From contig JAUHXA010000017.1 of NCBI GenBank assembly GCA_030427245.1, positions 41,153 to 105,152 of the forward strand: a stretch of 64,000 nt of DNA, given 5' to 3'. The position numbers were made by a program, and so were the translations under genes. A model generated the notes under the pieces. The model was not told the origin of the DNA and did not search any database. It was given only the letters and a program-made list of their open reading frames with translations. This document shows, in pieces, positions 9,724-18,221 of this stretch. Position 1 is the stretch's first letter. Each line of letters starts with the position of its first letter. The DNA comes from Bacteroidia bacterium. Its GTDB lineage: Bacteria; Bacteroidota; Bacteroidia; Chitinophagales; UBA2359.

Positions 9724-9757
9724 GGGCATCTTTTCCGAAAGGAAGGTGCCTTTTTTT
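9724..9757 (+). terminator. Terminator-like hairpin without an assigned upstream gene
   Basis: GGCATCTTTTCC-GAAA-GGAAGGTGCC is followed by seven Ts. It resembles the terminator at 8842-8877 in sequence. No plus-strand gene ends before it, so it may terminate a small RNA or be a relic. Confidence 0.6.
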
Positions 9758-9785
9758 ATTGGAGTATTATCACCTAAAAGTTCCC

Positions 9786-9793
9786 TACCTTTG
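9786..9793 (+). promoter_or_regulatory. Promoter -7 box (TACCTTTG)
   Basis: Matches the Bacteroidota consensus TAnnTTTG, 76 bases upstream of the CorC-type gene. A TTG at 9759-9761 could serve as the -33 element, but the spacing is slightly long. Confidence 0.5.
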
Positions 9794-9868
9794 CCGTCTA
9801 TTTGCCAACTTAATACAAGTATAGGCGTTAGAATCATAAATCAAAATTGAAGGATTACAAAAAATACT

Positions 9869-10996
9869 ATGGGCGTTTTACTCTTTTATCTTTTTTTAGC
9901 TATCTTTTTTTCTTTCCTCTGTTCTATCTTAGAAGCAGTATTGTTAAGCATAACTCCTACGTTTTTGAATGTTACGCTTAGTGAAGGGAAGTCGTATGCC
10001 AAAACCTTGCAGCGATTGAAGGCGGATGTGGACAAGCCGCTTATTGCTATCCTAACCCTCAATACCTTGGCGCATACAGTAGGCGCAATGGGTGTAGGCG
10101 CACAAGCGGAGAAAGTATTTGGGGAAGCCAATTTTGGCTTTAGCTTGCCAATGATTGGTGCATTGGAAATTCCTCTGACAAGCATTATTGCAGCCGTTAT
10201 GACCCTCTTGATTTTGGTCTTGTCCGAAATCATTCCCAAAACCATTGGAGCTACTTTTTGGAAAAGTCTGACAGGGTTTGCGACTTATACACTGGATATT
10301 ATGGTGAAAATCTTGAAATACACAGGAATGTTGTGGCTGCTTCAATTGTTTACCAAAATCGTGGGAAAAGGCGGTGCTGGGCATGGGAGTGTGCTGAGTA
10401 GGACGGACTTATCAGTCATGGCAGAAATGGGTGTGAAAGAAGGAACTATCGAAAAACATGAATCTACAATTATTCAAAACTTACTGCATTTTAGCGATAT
10501 ACGAGTCAAAGATATTATGACTCCTCGAACTGTCGTGATAGCCTCTCCAAATGAAACGACGATTGAAGATTTTTTTCAAGGGCACAAAAACATTCGCTTT
10601 TCTCGAATCCCCGTTTTTGATCAAACTATTGACCATGTGTCAGGCTATGTTTTGAAAGACGATATTCTATTAAAGATGGTCGAACTAAAAGGCGAGCAGC
10701 CTCTTAAAAGCATTGCCCGTAAGCTTCAAATGGTCAGTGAAGATTTGCCAATGCCCGAACTGTTTGATACCTTAATGGCTCAACGTGAGCATATTGCATT
10801 GGTGGTAGATGGATATGGAGGTATGGCTGGTATTGTGACCATGGAGGACGTTCTAGAAACGCTTCTCGGTATGGAAATCATGGATGAACTCGACAATGTT
10901 CAAGATATGCAGGTTTTGGCTCGTCGAAAATGGGAAGAGCGTGCCAAGAAATTAGGCTTGATAAAGGTGGATATCTCTGATGGTGAGAAGGAGTAA
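9869..10996 (+). CDS. CNNM/CorC (HlyC) family transporter
   Basis: A 375-residue membrane protein. Residues about 1-180 form the DUF21/CNNM membrane domain with three or four helices, including LSEIIPKTIGATFW, the conserved ion-site region of Mg2+/Na+ exchangers. A tandem CBS pair follows, from VKDIMTPRTVVIASPNE to VTMEDVLETLLGMEI (about residues 208-340). The protein ends soon after the CBS pair and lacks the C-terminal CorC_HlyC domain found in many homologues, so it belongs to the short subgroup. The likely role is magnesium or divalent-cation export or homeostasis. It is monocistronic. Confidence 0.9.
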   Translation: MGVLLFYLFLAIFFSFLCSILEAVLLSITPTFLNVTLSEGKSYAKTLQRLKADVDKPLIAILTLNTLAHTVGAMGVGAQAEKVFGEANFGFSLPMIGALEIPLTSIIAAVMTLLILVLSEIIPKTIGATFWKSLTGFATYTLDIMVKILKYTGMLWLLQLFTKIVGKGGAGHGSVLSRTDLSVMAEMGVKEGTIEKHESTIIQNLLHFSDIRVKDIMTPRTVVIASPNETTIEDFFQGHKNIRFSRIPVFDQTIDHVSGYVLKDDILLKMVELKGEQPLKSIARKLQMVSEDLPMPELFDTLMAQREHIALVVDGYGGMAGIVTMEDVLETLLGMEIMDELDNVQDMQVLARRKWEERAKKLGLIKVDISDGEKE

Positions 10997-11080
10997 ATTT
11001 TCTTATTCAATGAGTATGCAGACAAAAATAGTTTAACACCAAATATTTTCCCCCCTCCCAAAAAAAAAATCAAAAAATAT

Positions 11081-11128
11081 TTTGCGAAACCGAAAGGTTG
11101 CGTATATTTGCAACCGATTGATTGCATA
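11081..11128 (+). promoter_or_regulatory. Promoter with overlapping inverted-repeat operator
   Basis: TTTG at 11081-11084 and TATATTTG at 11103-11110 are 18 bases apart, close to the Bacteroidota -33/-7 promoter. Starting in the -7 box, TGCAACC-GATT-GATTGCA (11109-11126) is a near-perfect inverted repeat of the kind bound by ArsR-family dimers. Inference: the ArsR protein encoded 19 bases downstream represses its own operon here. Confidence 0.7.
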
Positions 11129-11144
11129 AAAAGATTTTTTGAGT

Positions 11145-11465
11145 ATGAAGCGAGATATTTTCCAAGCCATTTCAGACCCGACAAGGAGAGCCATTTTGGT
11201 ACTTCTTATTGCTCAGGCTATGACCCCAAATGCACTGGCAGAACATTTTGACTCGACAAGACAGGCTGTTTCAAAACACATTAAAATACTGAATGAATGT
11301 GAGTTATTGGAGCAACGAAAATCGGGAAGAGAGATTTATTACCAACTCAAAGTCGATAAAATGAAAGAAATTGACCAATGGTTGGAACAGTTTAGAAAAC
11401 AATGGGAAAACCGCTTCAGCCAACTTGACCAAGTATTGTTAAACCTTCAAAATAAAGAAAAATGA
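11145..11465 (+). CDS. ArsR-family winged-helix regulator
   Basis: A 106-residue DNA-binding protein. The start is the ATG at 11145 (MKRDIFQAISDPTRRAIL). This N-terminus is typical of the ArsR subfamily that is paired with SRPBCC/AHSA1 proteins. The winged helix covers residues about 10-85, with MTPNALAEHFDSTRQAVSKH as the helix-turn-helix. No metal-binding Cys-x-Cys-type motif is visible, so it is probably not a metal sensor. It overlaps the next gene by four bases (ATGA), and a near-perfect operator lies just upstream. Confidence 0.92.
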   Translation: MKRDIFQAISDPTRRAILVLLIAQAMTPNALAEHFDSTRQAVSKHIKILNECELLEQRKSGREIYYQLKVDKMKEIDQWLEQFRKQWENRFSQLDQVLLNLQNKEK

Positions 11466-11965
11466 AACAAAATTTAGCATTTGAGTTTTTCGTAAACAAA
11501 GAAAACAACACCATTACCATCAAACGAGAATTTGCAGCTAACCTATCTTTGGTGTGGGATGCTTGGACCAAACCCGAAATTCTTGACCAATGGTGGGCTC
11601 CAAAGCCTTGGAAATCCAAAACCAAATCAATGGATTTTAGCGAAGGTGGATATAGACTGTATGCAATGTGTGGTCCAGATGGAGAAGAACACTGGGGAGT
11701 AACCAAATACAATAAGGTAGAAGCACAAAAAAGCTTTTCGGGAAAGGATTGTTTTTCAGACGAAAATGGCGATATCAACGAAGAATTTCCACAAGCTATA
11801 TTTGACATAAAATTTATTGTAAAAGGCGACAAAACACTCGTAGAAAATCATTCTACTTACGAAACTTTGGAGCAGTTGGAGGCTACCATCAAGATGGGCT
11901 TCAAAGAAGGAATGACCATGGCGTTAGAAGGTTTGGATGAAGTATTAGCCAAAATGAAGAGCTAA
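11462..11965 (+). CDS. SRPBCC / AHSA1-domain protein
   Basis: A 167-residue cytoplasmic protein of the START/Bet v1-like SRPBCC fold. It begins with the family pattern of a beta strand followed by SLVWDAWTKPEILDQWWAPK (about residues 29-48). The ending GFKEGMTMALEGLDEVLAKM is the long C-terminal helix that closes the hydrophobic pocket. Members bind small hydrophobic ligands, and the function of those coupled to ArsR regulators is mostly unknown. Translation is coupled to the regulator by the four-base overlap, so the two form a two-gene operon. Confidence 0.92.
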   Translation: MKQNLAFEFFVNKENNTITIKREFAANLSLVWDAWTKPEILDQWWAPKPWKSKTKSMDFSEGGYRLYAMCGPDGEEHWGVTKYNKVEAQKSFSGKDCFSDENGDINEEFPQAIFDIKFIVKGDKTLVENHSTYETLEQLEATIKMGFKEGMTMALEGLDEVLAKMKS

Positions 11966-12018
11966 TAACAGTGAATAATAAATAGGGTGTTGTAGGAGAA
12001 TGGTGAAAACCTTAACTT

Positions 12019-12026
12019 TAGGTTTG
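12019..12026 (+). promoter_or_regulatory. Promoter -7 box (TAGGTTTG)
   Basis: A TAnnTTTG match 28 bases before the ATG at 12054. Its position inside the longer open frame that begins at 12000 supports the downstream start for the secreted protein. Confidence 0.5.
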
Positions 12027-12053
12027 CTTAATCCTGTACAATTAAAATTCGCT

Positions 12054-15000
12054 ATGAAACAATTTTTACTCCTCGTTTTCACCCTAACAATCACCTTCAA
12101 CCTCTTTGCCCAAATCACCGAAAAGGGCGATACGATTGAAGTCCAAACCTTCACCTTTGAAGACGAAGGCCCACCAGCTTGGGGCAGCTACAAGGGAACA
12201 TTTGATTTTCCGCCAGCCGAAAATACCTATCGCAAAGTGCTGATGTACCAAACGCTTAAATGTGACCCAAGTACCAAACAAGACAACTTCAACTGTGGCG
12301 AATGGGACTATTTGACCTACACTTATTTGATGGATTCGACAGGCATTATGGATTCTACTCGTCGAACACATCCCAATTTTTGGATCAATGGCAGCCCAAG
12401 AGATGCGTTTGCCTATACAAGTTCGCCCACTGTGACAACTTATCAAGAAAGTCAGCAGTTGGTAAATTATATGGATACGACAGACTATCAACTCTCCACG
12501 ATAGGAGAGGGCATCGAATCTTACCCCCTGCAAACGAGCCAACAAAAAGGCAAAACACAGTTTATCTGGCGACCAAGCGAACTCATTGAAGCAGGATTGG
12601 TCACAGGAAACGTTCACGGTTTGAAATTGCAGTTGGCAGAGCTAAACATAGACGAAACAGTTCAATATTTGACCATTCGGATCAAAAATACGACTATCAA
12701 TGAACTTCAATCCAATATCTACGAAAAAGACAATTTTGCGACGGTTTACCGCCTCAATACTCAATTGGAAGCAGACGAAAATGGTTGGGTAAGTTTTCAC
12801 TTTACCGAGCCGTTTTTTTGGACAGGGGTAACTTCGATTGCAGCAGAATTTAGCTGGGAAGAAATGCCCGAAGGAAGTTCCAATCAAAGTCTTCTTTCAG
12901 AAAATAATGATTGGAATACAGGTGTTTATGTCACTGCAAACGAGGAGGCGTATTTTGAATTTGACGGAGATGGCGATTATTTGGAATTGGGCAGTGAAGT
13001 GCAAATTGAAGGAAATGCACCTCGAACGATTGAAGCATGGGCTTATACCGAAAGCTTCAACAATGGAGGACTTTTTCAGGCTGGAACCACAGGTTCTGCA
13101 AGTAGGGATTTTTCACTCAGAACGATAAACAATCAAGACAATAAATGGAGAGTGCAACAATGGGGAGGCGGTTTTGATTTTGATGTGACCTTACCAAATA
13201 GCAAAAATGCTTGGCATCACTTCTGTTTGACCTATGATGGTGCTGTTAGCAAGCTGTATTATGATGGTGAATTGGTGGCACAAAATACCAATACCTTAGA
13301 CACAGGTGATTTTCCATTGAGAATTGGACGTTGGCAAAATGCTTCTTTTCACGGCAAAGTTGACGAGGTGCGGGTTTGGGATGTGGCTTTGGAGGAAGCG
13401 GACATCAAATCTTGGATGGAAAAACAAGACTTGACAGCTCACCCAAAATATGCTAATCTACAAGCTCAGTATTCCTTCAATGACAACAATGGCGTGTCTG
13501 TAAAAGACGAGACTGGTAAACAAGCGGATGGAATCATAAGAGGAGATGCGAGCCGCAAAAATATAGCTGCAACGGATTTGTTCCGAAATATTGAAGTAAC
13601 ACAGCAGCGTCCAAATGTGGCTTTTGAACAGGGCAATTTAACAAAAGTAGTGGAGATAAACATTGCTGAAAGAGTGGAGGAGGATATGCCCGTGCAACTG
13701 ACTTTGTTCGACAATCCTCATGGTGAAATCATTGCAGACGATGCTCCAAATCACCCTACAATAGCAACGGATGAATTGGTGGTTTGGGAAGCGGGTAACT
13801 ATTCTTACACCTTCAATGAAAACGGTGAAGCAGTGGATTCAACTCTCAATGTTGCCGAAAATAGCTTGACTCGCATTGACAAGGATTATTACAGCAACAT
13901 TGTTCGTTACGAATTGGGGCGGTTCATTACACCTTATGGCATCAACCTTGATTTAGGACCAGAAGGATTTACATGGGTTTTTGATGTGACAGACTATGCT
14001 CCCTTATTACACGACAAAGTGTATTTGCAGTCGGGTAATGCTCAGGAATTGTTGGATTTGAAATTTGTGATGATAAAAGGTACTCCACCGAGAGATGTCA
14101 TTAGTGTCAGCAATATTTGGGCTGGCAGTTTCCAATACACTGCTTTTTTGGATGATACAAGAGGCGAGCCTCGAAGGATTACCGTTCCATCAGAAGGTAA
14201 ATATTTCAGAGTGAAAACCCGCACAACTGGTCATGGATTTGGGACCAATAACGAAAACTGCGCCGAGTTTTGCCGCAAAGAACACCGCTTGAACATCAAT
14301 GGCGAACGCAAATTTGCATGGGATTTGTGGGAAGAATGTTCCACCAATCCTGTCTTTCCACAAGGCGGAACGTGGATTTATGACCGAGCAGGATGGTGTC
14401 CGGGGATGGATGTGCGTACCTATGATCATGAACTTACGCCTTATGTGAGAGCAGGAGATGAGGTGGAATTTGATTATGAAATCGAAGAACCCATCTTGGC
14501 TCCAAACGGCAACTGGGTAATGGAAACGCAGTTGGTGACGTATGGAGATGCCAACTTTCAACTGGACGCAGCGATTTCAGATATCATCGCTCCAAATAAC
14601 AAAGACATTTACAGCCGCCTCAATCCGATTTGTGACAATCCAATTATCGAAATCCAAAACACTGGTGCTACAACCCTGCAATCGGTCTTGATTACCTATG
14701 GAATTTATGGACCTGGCGGTATTGAATTATTGCCTTGTTACTACCGATGGTCAGGTAATTTGGAAATGACGGAGAAAGAAATAGTAGAATTGCCTCTCTT
14801 CAATTGGATTGGCTTTGAAGCAGATAACCCTCGATTTTGGGTACGATTGAGTCAGCCGAATTTTGGTGATGATGAATATACTGCTAACGACTATATGGAA
14901 TCAAATTTTTCTACACCAGTTCTATATGATGATGGTAATTTAGCCTTGAATTTCCGCACCAATAGTTTTGGAAATGAGAATTATTATGAGTTGATGAACG

Positions 15001-15566
15001 ACAAAGGTGAGGTTTTGTATTCTCGCAACAATCTGTCGAGCAACACGACTTATACGGATGTATTTGAGTTGGAAAGAGGATGTTATGTCTTACGCTTTGA
15101 AGATACGGACGATGATGGCTTAAACTTTTTTGCGAACAATGATGGGAATGGTTTTGTGCGACTTAGAGATAAGAACAACAACATTTTAGTGGAATTTGAA
15201 AGGGATTTTGGCGATGGCATCACCTATCCTTTTACGGTAAACTACGATATGTCCGCCGACTTTTTGGGCGTGGTCTGTAATGATATTACCGATATTGATG
15301 AAGTGGATGTAACCAACCTTAGAGCGATTAATATCTATCCCAATCCGACTCGTGATAAGGTAAATATTGAGCTTGATTTGAAGCAAGCAGAGGACGTGAA
15401 TTTGACAGTCTTCAACGCACTTGGTCAGGCAGTTTATTCTATGGATTATTCACATCTTCAAAAGGAGGTTTTGAAGGTAGATTTGCCGAAGGCTGCGGGT
15501 TTGTATCATGTAGTAGTGAAGACAAAGACGGAGTTGTTTTCGAGGGAAGTGGTGGTGTTAGAGTAG
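12054..15566 (+). CDS. Secreted PNGase F-like protein with LamG domain and T9SS sorting domain
   Basis: A 1170-residue exported protein. The ATG at 12054 gives a clean signal peptide (MKQFLLLVFTLTITFNLFAQ). Residues about 35-290 resemble the N-terminal domain of peptide-N-glycosidase F-related proteins (TLKCDPSTKQDNFNCGEWDY). A LamG/concanavalin-like domain follows, about 300-460, beginning YFEFDGDGDYLELGSE. After it comes the second PNGase-like half, with DLWEECSTNPVFPQGGTWIY and DRAGWCPGM. The end is a type A T9SS sorting domain (NIYPNPTRDKVNIEL). The predicted role is cleavage of N-linked glycans from glycoproteins at the cell surface or outside. Hydrolytic activity is not proven, because I could not align the catalytic acids. 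Confidence 0.85.
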   Translation: MKQFLLLVFTLTITFNLFAQITEKGDTIEVQTFTFEDEGPPAWGSYKGTFDFPPAENTYRKVLMYQTLKCDPSTKQDNFNCGEWDYLTYTYLMDSTGIMDSTRRTHPNFWINGSPRDAFAYTSSPTVTTYQESQQLVNYMDTTDYQLSTIGEGIESYPLQTSQQKGKTQFIWRPSELIEAGLVTGNVHGLKLQLAELNIDETVQYLTIRIKNTTINELQSNIYEKDNFATVYRLNTQLEADENGWVSFHFTEPFFWTGVTSIAAEFSWEEMPEGSSNQSLLSENNDWNTGVYVTANEEAYFEFDGDGDYLELGSEVQIEGNAPRTIEAWAYTESFNNGGLFQAGTTGSASRDFSLRTINNQDNKWRVQQWGGGFDFDVTLPNSKNAWHHFCLTYDGAVSKLYYDGELVAQNTNTLDTGDFPLRIGRWQNASFHGKVDEVRVWDVALEEADIKSWMEKQDLTAHPKYANLQAQYSFNDNNGVSVKDETGKQADGIIRGDASRKNIAATDLFRNIEVTQQRPNVAFEQGNLTKVVEINIAERVEEDMPVQLTLFDNPHGEIIADDAPNHPTIATDELVVWEAGNYSYTFNENGEAVDSTLNVAENSLTRIDKDYYSNIVRYELGRFITPYGINLDLGPEGFTWVFDVTDYAPLLHDKVYLQSGNAQELLDLKFVMIKGTPPRDVISVSNIWAGSFQYTAFLDDTRGEPRRITVPSEGKYFRVKTRTTGHGFGTNNENCAEFCRKEHRLNINGERKFAWDLWEECSTNPVFPQGGTWIYDRAGWCPGMDVRTYDHELTPYVRAGDEVEFDYEIEEPILAPNGNWVMETQLVTYGDANFQLDAAISDIIAPNNKDIYSRLNPICDNPIIEIQNTGATTLQSVLITYGIYGPGGIELLPCYYRWSGNLEMTEKEIVELPLFNWIGFEADNPRFWVRLSQPNFGDDEYTANDYMESNFSTPVLYDDGNLALNFRTNSFGNENYYELMNDKGEVLYSRNNLSSNTTYTDVFELERGCYVLRFEDTDDDGLNFFANNDGNGFVRLRDKNNNILVEFERDFGDGITYPFTVNYDMSADFLGVVCNDITDIDEVDVTNLRAINIYPNPTRDKVNIELDLKQAEDVNLTVFNALGQAVYSMDYSHLQKEVLKVDLPKAAGLYHVVVKTKTELFSREVVVLE

Positions 15567-15910
15567 GGTTAAGTTTATATAGCCTTGAACAAGAAGGTTT
15601 AATGTAAAGGAACGCTTGTATGATTTGTATGTATAGTGAGTTTCTTTTCTGTTAATTTTTTTGTTCAAGGCTTCCTATGGCTTCAACTGTTAAGTGCTTG
15701 ACTATACTACAATATGATTTTTGAACCACAAAAGTATCAAAAGTGCACAAAAGTGATGGTTGAATTTCGGTACTTTACTTTTGTTTTCTTTGTGCCTTTT
15801 GTGGTTGAATTAAAAATGTACAGTAGTACGACGGGACTTGACACCTTTTTGTTGAGTAAAAGCATTGATAACCAAACAATATAACAACTCAATAGTAGAG
15901 CCATTCAGCA
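15567..15910. other. Repeat-filled spacer
   Basis: A 344-base spacer between the secreted protein and hemA (convergent). It has no gene. It contains a family C repeat (about 15681-15912) interrupted by a palindromic insertion (15703-15836). Confidence 0.7.
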
Positions 15911-15912
15911 CT
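15681..15912. repeat. Dispersed repeat, family C copy 1 (interrupted)
   Basis: Segments CTTCAACTGTTAAGTGCTTG, then CTTGACACCTTTTTGTTGAG, then AACCAAACAATATAACAA, then GCCATTCAGCACTAG match segments at 53512-53850 in the same order. The first and second segments are separated by an insertion. The distal end reaches the hemA stop codon. Confidence 0.7.
15703..15836. repeat. Palindromic insertion within family C repeat
   Basis: About 134 bases with inverted ends (TTGAACCACAAAAG near the left and CTTTTGTGGTTGAA near the right). The segment is flanked by CTTGAC at 15697-15702 and 15837-15842, which could be a 6-bp target duplication. The other family C copy has a single CTTGAC with nothing inserted. 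Confidence 0.6.
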
Positions 15913-17161
15913 AGTCCTCAAATAATTCCTTATCCAAAGCCTCTTTAGCCACTGTAATCGGAATACCTATGTATTTTTTTTCGAGGTAATTGACCACACG
16001 CTCCAATGTTTTTTGGGATTCTTCATCCATTGCAGCGATTTCTTTTTGGAAAACCGAACCCAAAGCTCTTGCTTTGATGTCTTTGATTTTTCGAGGAATC
16101 ACCGAAGTCATGGCGCGCTCGACTTTGCGTTTGCGAAGCAATAAGTCGAATTCTTCAACTCTTGTTTCTACAATTACAGTCGCTTTTGTCACCTCTTTCT
16201 TTCGCAATTCCATGTTTTGAGCCGCCAAAAAACGAAGCTTTTCTACTTCAATGTAGTCTATATCGAAGTTTTGAACTACCTTACGATGAACATCATTTGG
16301 AACAGCTAAGTCCACAATGGTTTTTTGACCAGCCTCACCCGCCAAAATAGATTCATACAATTCGCAGCTAATCACCGATTCCATTGCACCTGTACAAGTG
16401 ACAATCACATCAAACCCCTCTCTAAAATGAGGTAATTTAGTTAGTTCAAAAGCCCTCCCATTCACATTTTTTGCTAAAGCTTCGGCGTTTGACAGGCTGC
16501 GATTGAAGATACAAAACTGTGTATAACCGTTTTGAAGCAATATTTTAGCAGCCGTTGTATTGGTTTGACCTGCTCCAATAATTAAGAAGCGAGTATCGGC
16601 AGGCAGATTTTTTTGAAGTAAAGCACGCATCGCTAAAGAGACAACAGATACACTGTTTTCACCTATTTTTGTGTGGGTATAAACTTCTTTTGCAGTAGGA
16701 ATGGCCATTTTCATTGCCAAACGAATGTGGTCGCCTGTCAATTTGTGTTGGTGACAAAACTCATACGCTGTCCGCAATTGCCGCAAAATTTCTCTTTCGC
16801 CAATCACCAAAGAATCCAAAGAAGCCGCTACCGAAAACAGGTGGTCAATACAGTCGATTCCTTCATATCGAGCCATTACATTGAGTAGTCCGCCCAAACA
16901 AGCTTTGGGGATGCCAGGATGAAGCATAGCAAAGAGCTTGATAATGAATGGGTCGGTGATTTCTTGATCGGTTACAAATAGGAAGGTCAGCCGATTGCAG
17001 GTTGCCAAATAGAGGAGTTCATCTATATCAAATGCGGCTTTGACCTGATGCAAAGTAGTCGCTAAGTCTTCCTTATTTTGATTGACAGAGGGAATGTATT
17101 GACCAATGTGATTGATATTAGCCGTTTTATGAGTAATGGTAAGAAGTTTAAAACTATTCAC
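15911..17161 (-). CDS. hemA: Glutamyl-tRNA reductase
   Basis: Reduces glutamyl-tRNA-Glu to glutamate-1-semialdehyde, the first committed step of C5-pathway heme synthesis. The 416-residue protein has the catalytic cysteine in YLATCNRLTF (Cys 55), then SLDSLVIGERE, then the NADPH-binding loop GAGQTNTTAAKIL, and a helical dimerisation domain at the end. The start is a GTG at 17161; no ATG lies nearby, and MNSFKLLTITHKTA fits the family N-terminus. The stop codon TAG sits in the edge of a dispersed repeat. Other heme genes are not adjacent. The N-terminal part is less conserved than in proteobacterial enzymes. Confidence 0.95.
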   Translation of the reverse strand: MNSFKLLTITHKTANINHIGQYIPSVNQNKEDLATTLHQVKAAFDIDELLYLATCNRLTFLFVTDQEITDPFIIKLFAMLHPGIPKACLGGLLNVMARYEGIDCIDHLFSVAASLDSLVIGEREILRQLRTAYEFCHQHKLTGDHIRLAMKMAIPTAKEVYTHTKIGENSVSVVSLAMRALLQKNLPADTRFLIIGAGQTNTTAAKILLQNGYTQFCIFNRSLSNAEALAKNVNGRAFELTKLPHFREGFDVIVTCTGAMESVISCELYESILAGEAGQKTIVDLAVPNDVHRKVVQNFDIDYIEVEKLRFLAAQNMELRKKEVTKATVIVETRVEEFDLLLRKRKVERAMTSVIPRKIKDIKARALGSVFQKEIAAMDEESQKTLERVVNYLEKKYIGIPITVAKEALDKELFED

Positions 17162-17437
17162 GCGATACTGTTATTTTTGTCGATTCAGTCTCCTTAGACG
17201 ATTTGCAAATGCTTTTTTGGAATAAACGTAGTAAAGGAACGAAAGGTGTGGTGCAAAAATACGCACCAAAGACCGTATATTGAAGTGCAAATTCAAAAAA
17301 AGCAAGTTCAAAATCAAATAAACGTTTTGTAGCTCAGTAATTTTACTTTGAAAAATTGAGGCAAAATACGTCAAATATTATAACCAAAATAGGAGTAAAA
17401 TCAGCGATAAGATTGACAAAAATCACTGAACTCTCAA

Positions 17438-18148
17438 ATGAATAAAGCTATGAAGGCATTTTTAACTGCTGAATGGAGAAATCTCATCAACATTACTTAT
17501 CGATTTTCACCAAATTTACTCACTCCTTATTTGCCCAAAGGTGTTGATTTAGATGTCATTGAAGGTAATGCCTTTGTTAGTTTGGTTGCTTTTCAGTTTT
17601 TGAATACCAAAGTAAAAGGTTTGACTATTCCGTTTCACGTCAACTTTCCTGAAATCAACTTGCGGTTTTATGTAAAATATAAAGGGGAGCGTGCGGTTGT
17701 GTTCATCAATGAGTTTGTACCGAAATTCTGTATTGCGCTCGTTGCCAATCGAATATACAATGAACCTTATGAGGCTTACCCAATGCAAACTCATGTACAG
17801 AAAGATGAGGAGGACATCAAAGTATATCACCGCATCGAAAAAAAAGGAAAAACGTCTGAAATCTGGTTGGCTGCAAAAAACAAACCTTTTATCCCTGCAA
17901 TCAACAGTGTTGAGCATTACTTCAAAGAACACGATTTGGGTTTGGGAAAAGACAAAAAGGGTAGAACTTTGAGCTATGAAGTCAAGCATCCCGTTTGGGA
18001 AGCTTATCCTGTTGAAAACCATTACCTCAATTTTGATTTTGGTCATTTTTATGGCGAACAGTGGGCTTTTTTGAAGGACGAAACACCGCATAATGTGATG
18101 TTGGCGGAAGGGTCAAAGATTGAAGTGTCTCCTGCGGGAATTATTTAG
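17438..18148 (+). CDS. DUF2071 (YqjF-like) protein
   Basis: A 236-residue soluble protein of the DUF2071/YqjF family (beta-rich, related to acetoacetate decarboxylase folds). The N-terminus EWRNLINITYRFSPNLLTPY and the later INLRFYVKYKGERAVVFINE are family hallmarks. No catalytic function has been established for the family. The ATG at 17438 is used; an ATG four codons later is equally possible. It is divergent from hemA across a 276-base spacer in which I see no clear promoter. Confidence 0.85.
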   Translation: MNKAMKAFLTAEWRNLINITYRFSPNLLTPYLPKGVDLDVIEGNAFVSLVAFQFLNTKVKGLTIPFHVNFPEINLRFYVKYKGERAVVFINEFVPKFCIALVANRIYNEPYEAYPMQTHVQKDEEDIKVYHRIEKKGKTSEIWLAAKNKPFIPAINSVEHYFKEHDLGLGKDKKGRTLSYEVKHPVWEAYPVENHYLNFDFGHFYGEQWAFLKDETPHNVMLAEGSKIEVSPAGII

Positions 18149-18221
18149 AGAATGAAATTTTTGTCCAAAATCCTCCTTCAATTTCGTCCATGCTGATTGT
18201 AACCTTAAAAAATAATCAATC

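Larger units (their letters stand above)
9413..9868. other. Gene-poor spacer
   Basis: A 456-base spacer with no convincing gene. It contains an intrinsic-terminator-like hairpin at 9724-9757 and a -7 box at 9786-9793. A minus-strand open frame at 9586-9837 has no family signature and begins inside the next gene's promoter region, so I do not call it. Confidence 0.6.

Noticed and set aside
9586..9837. An 83-codon minus-strand frame in the spacer before the CorC-type gene
   Set aside because: Reads through a terminator-like hairpin and a promoter box; no recognisable domain.
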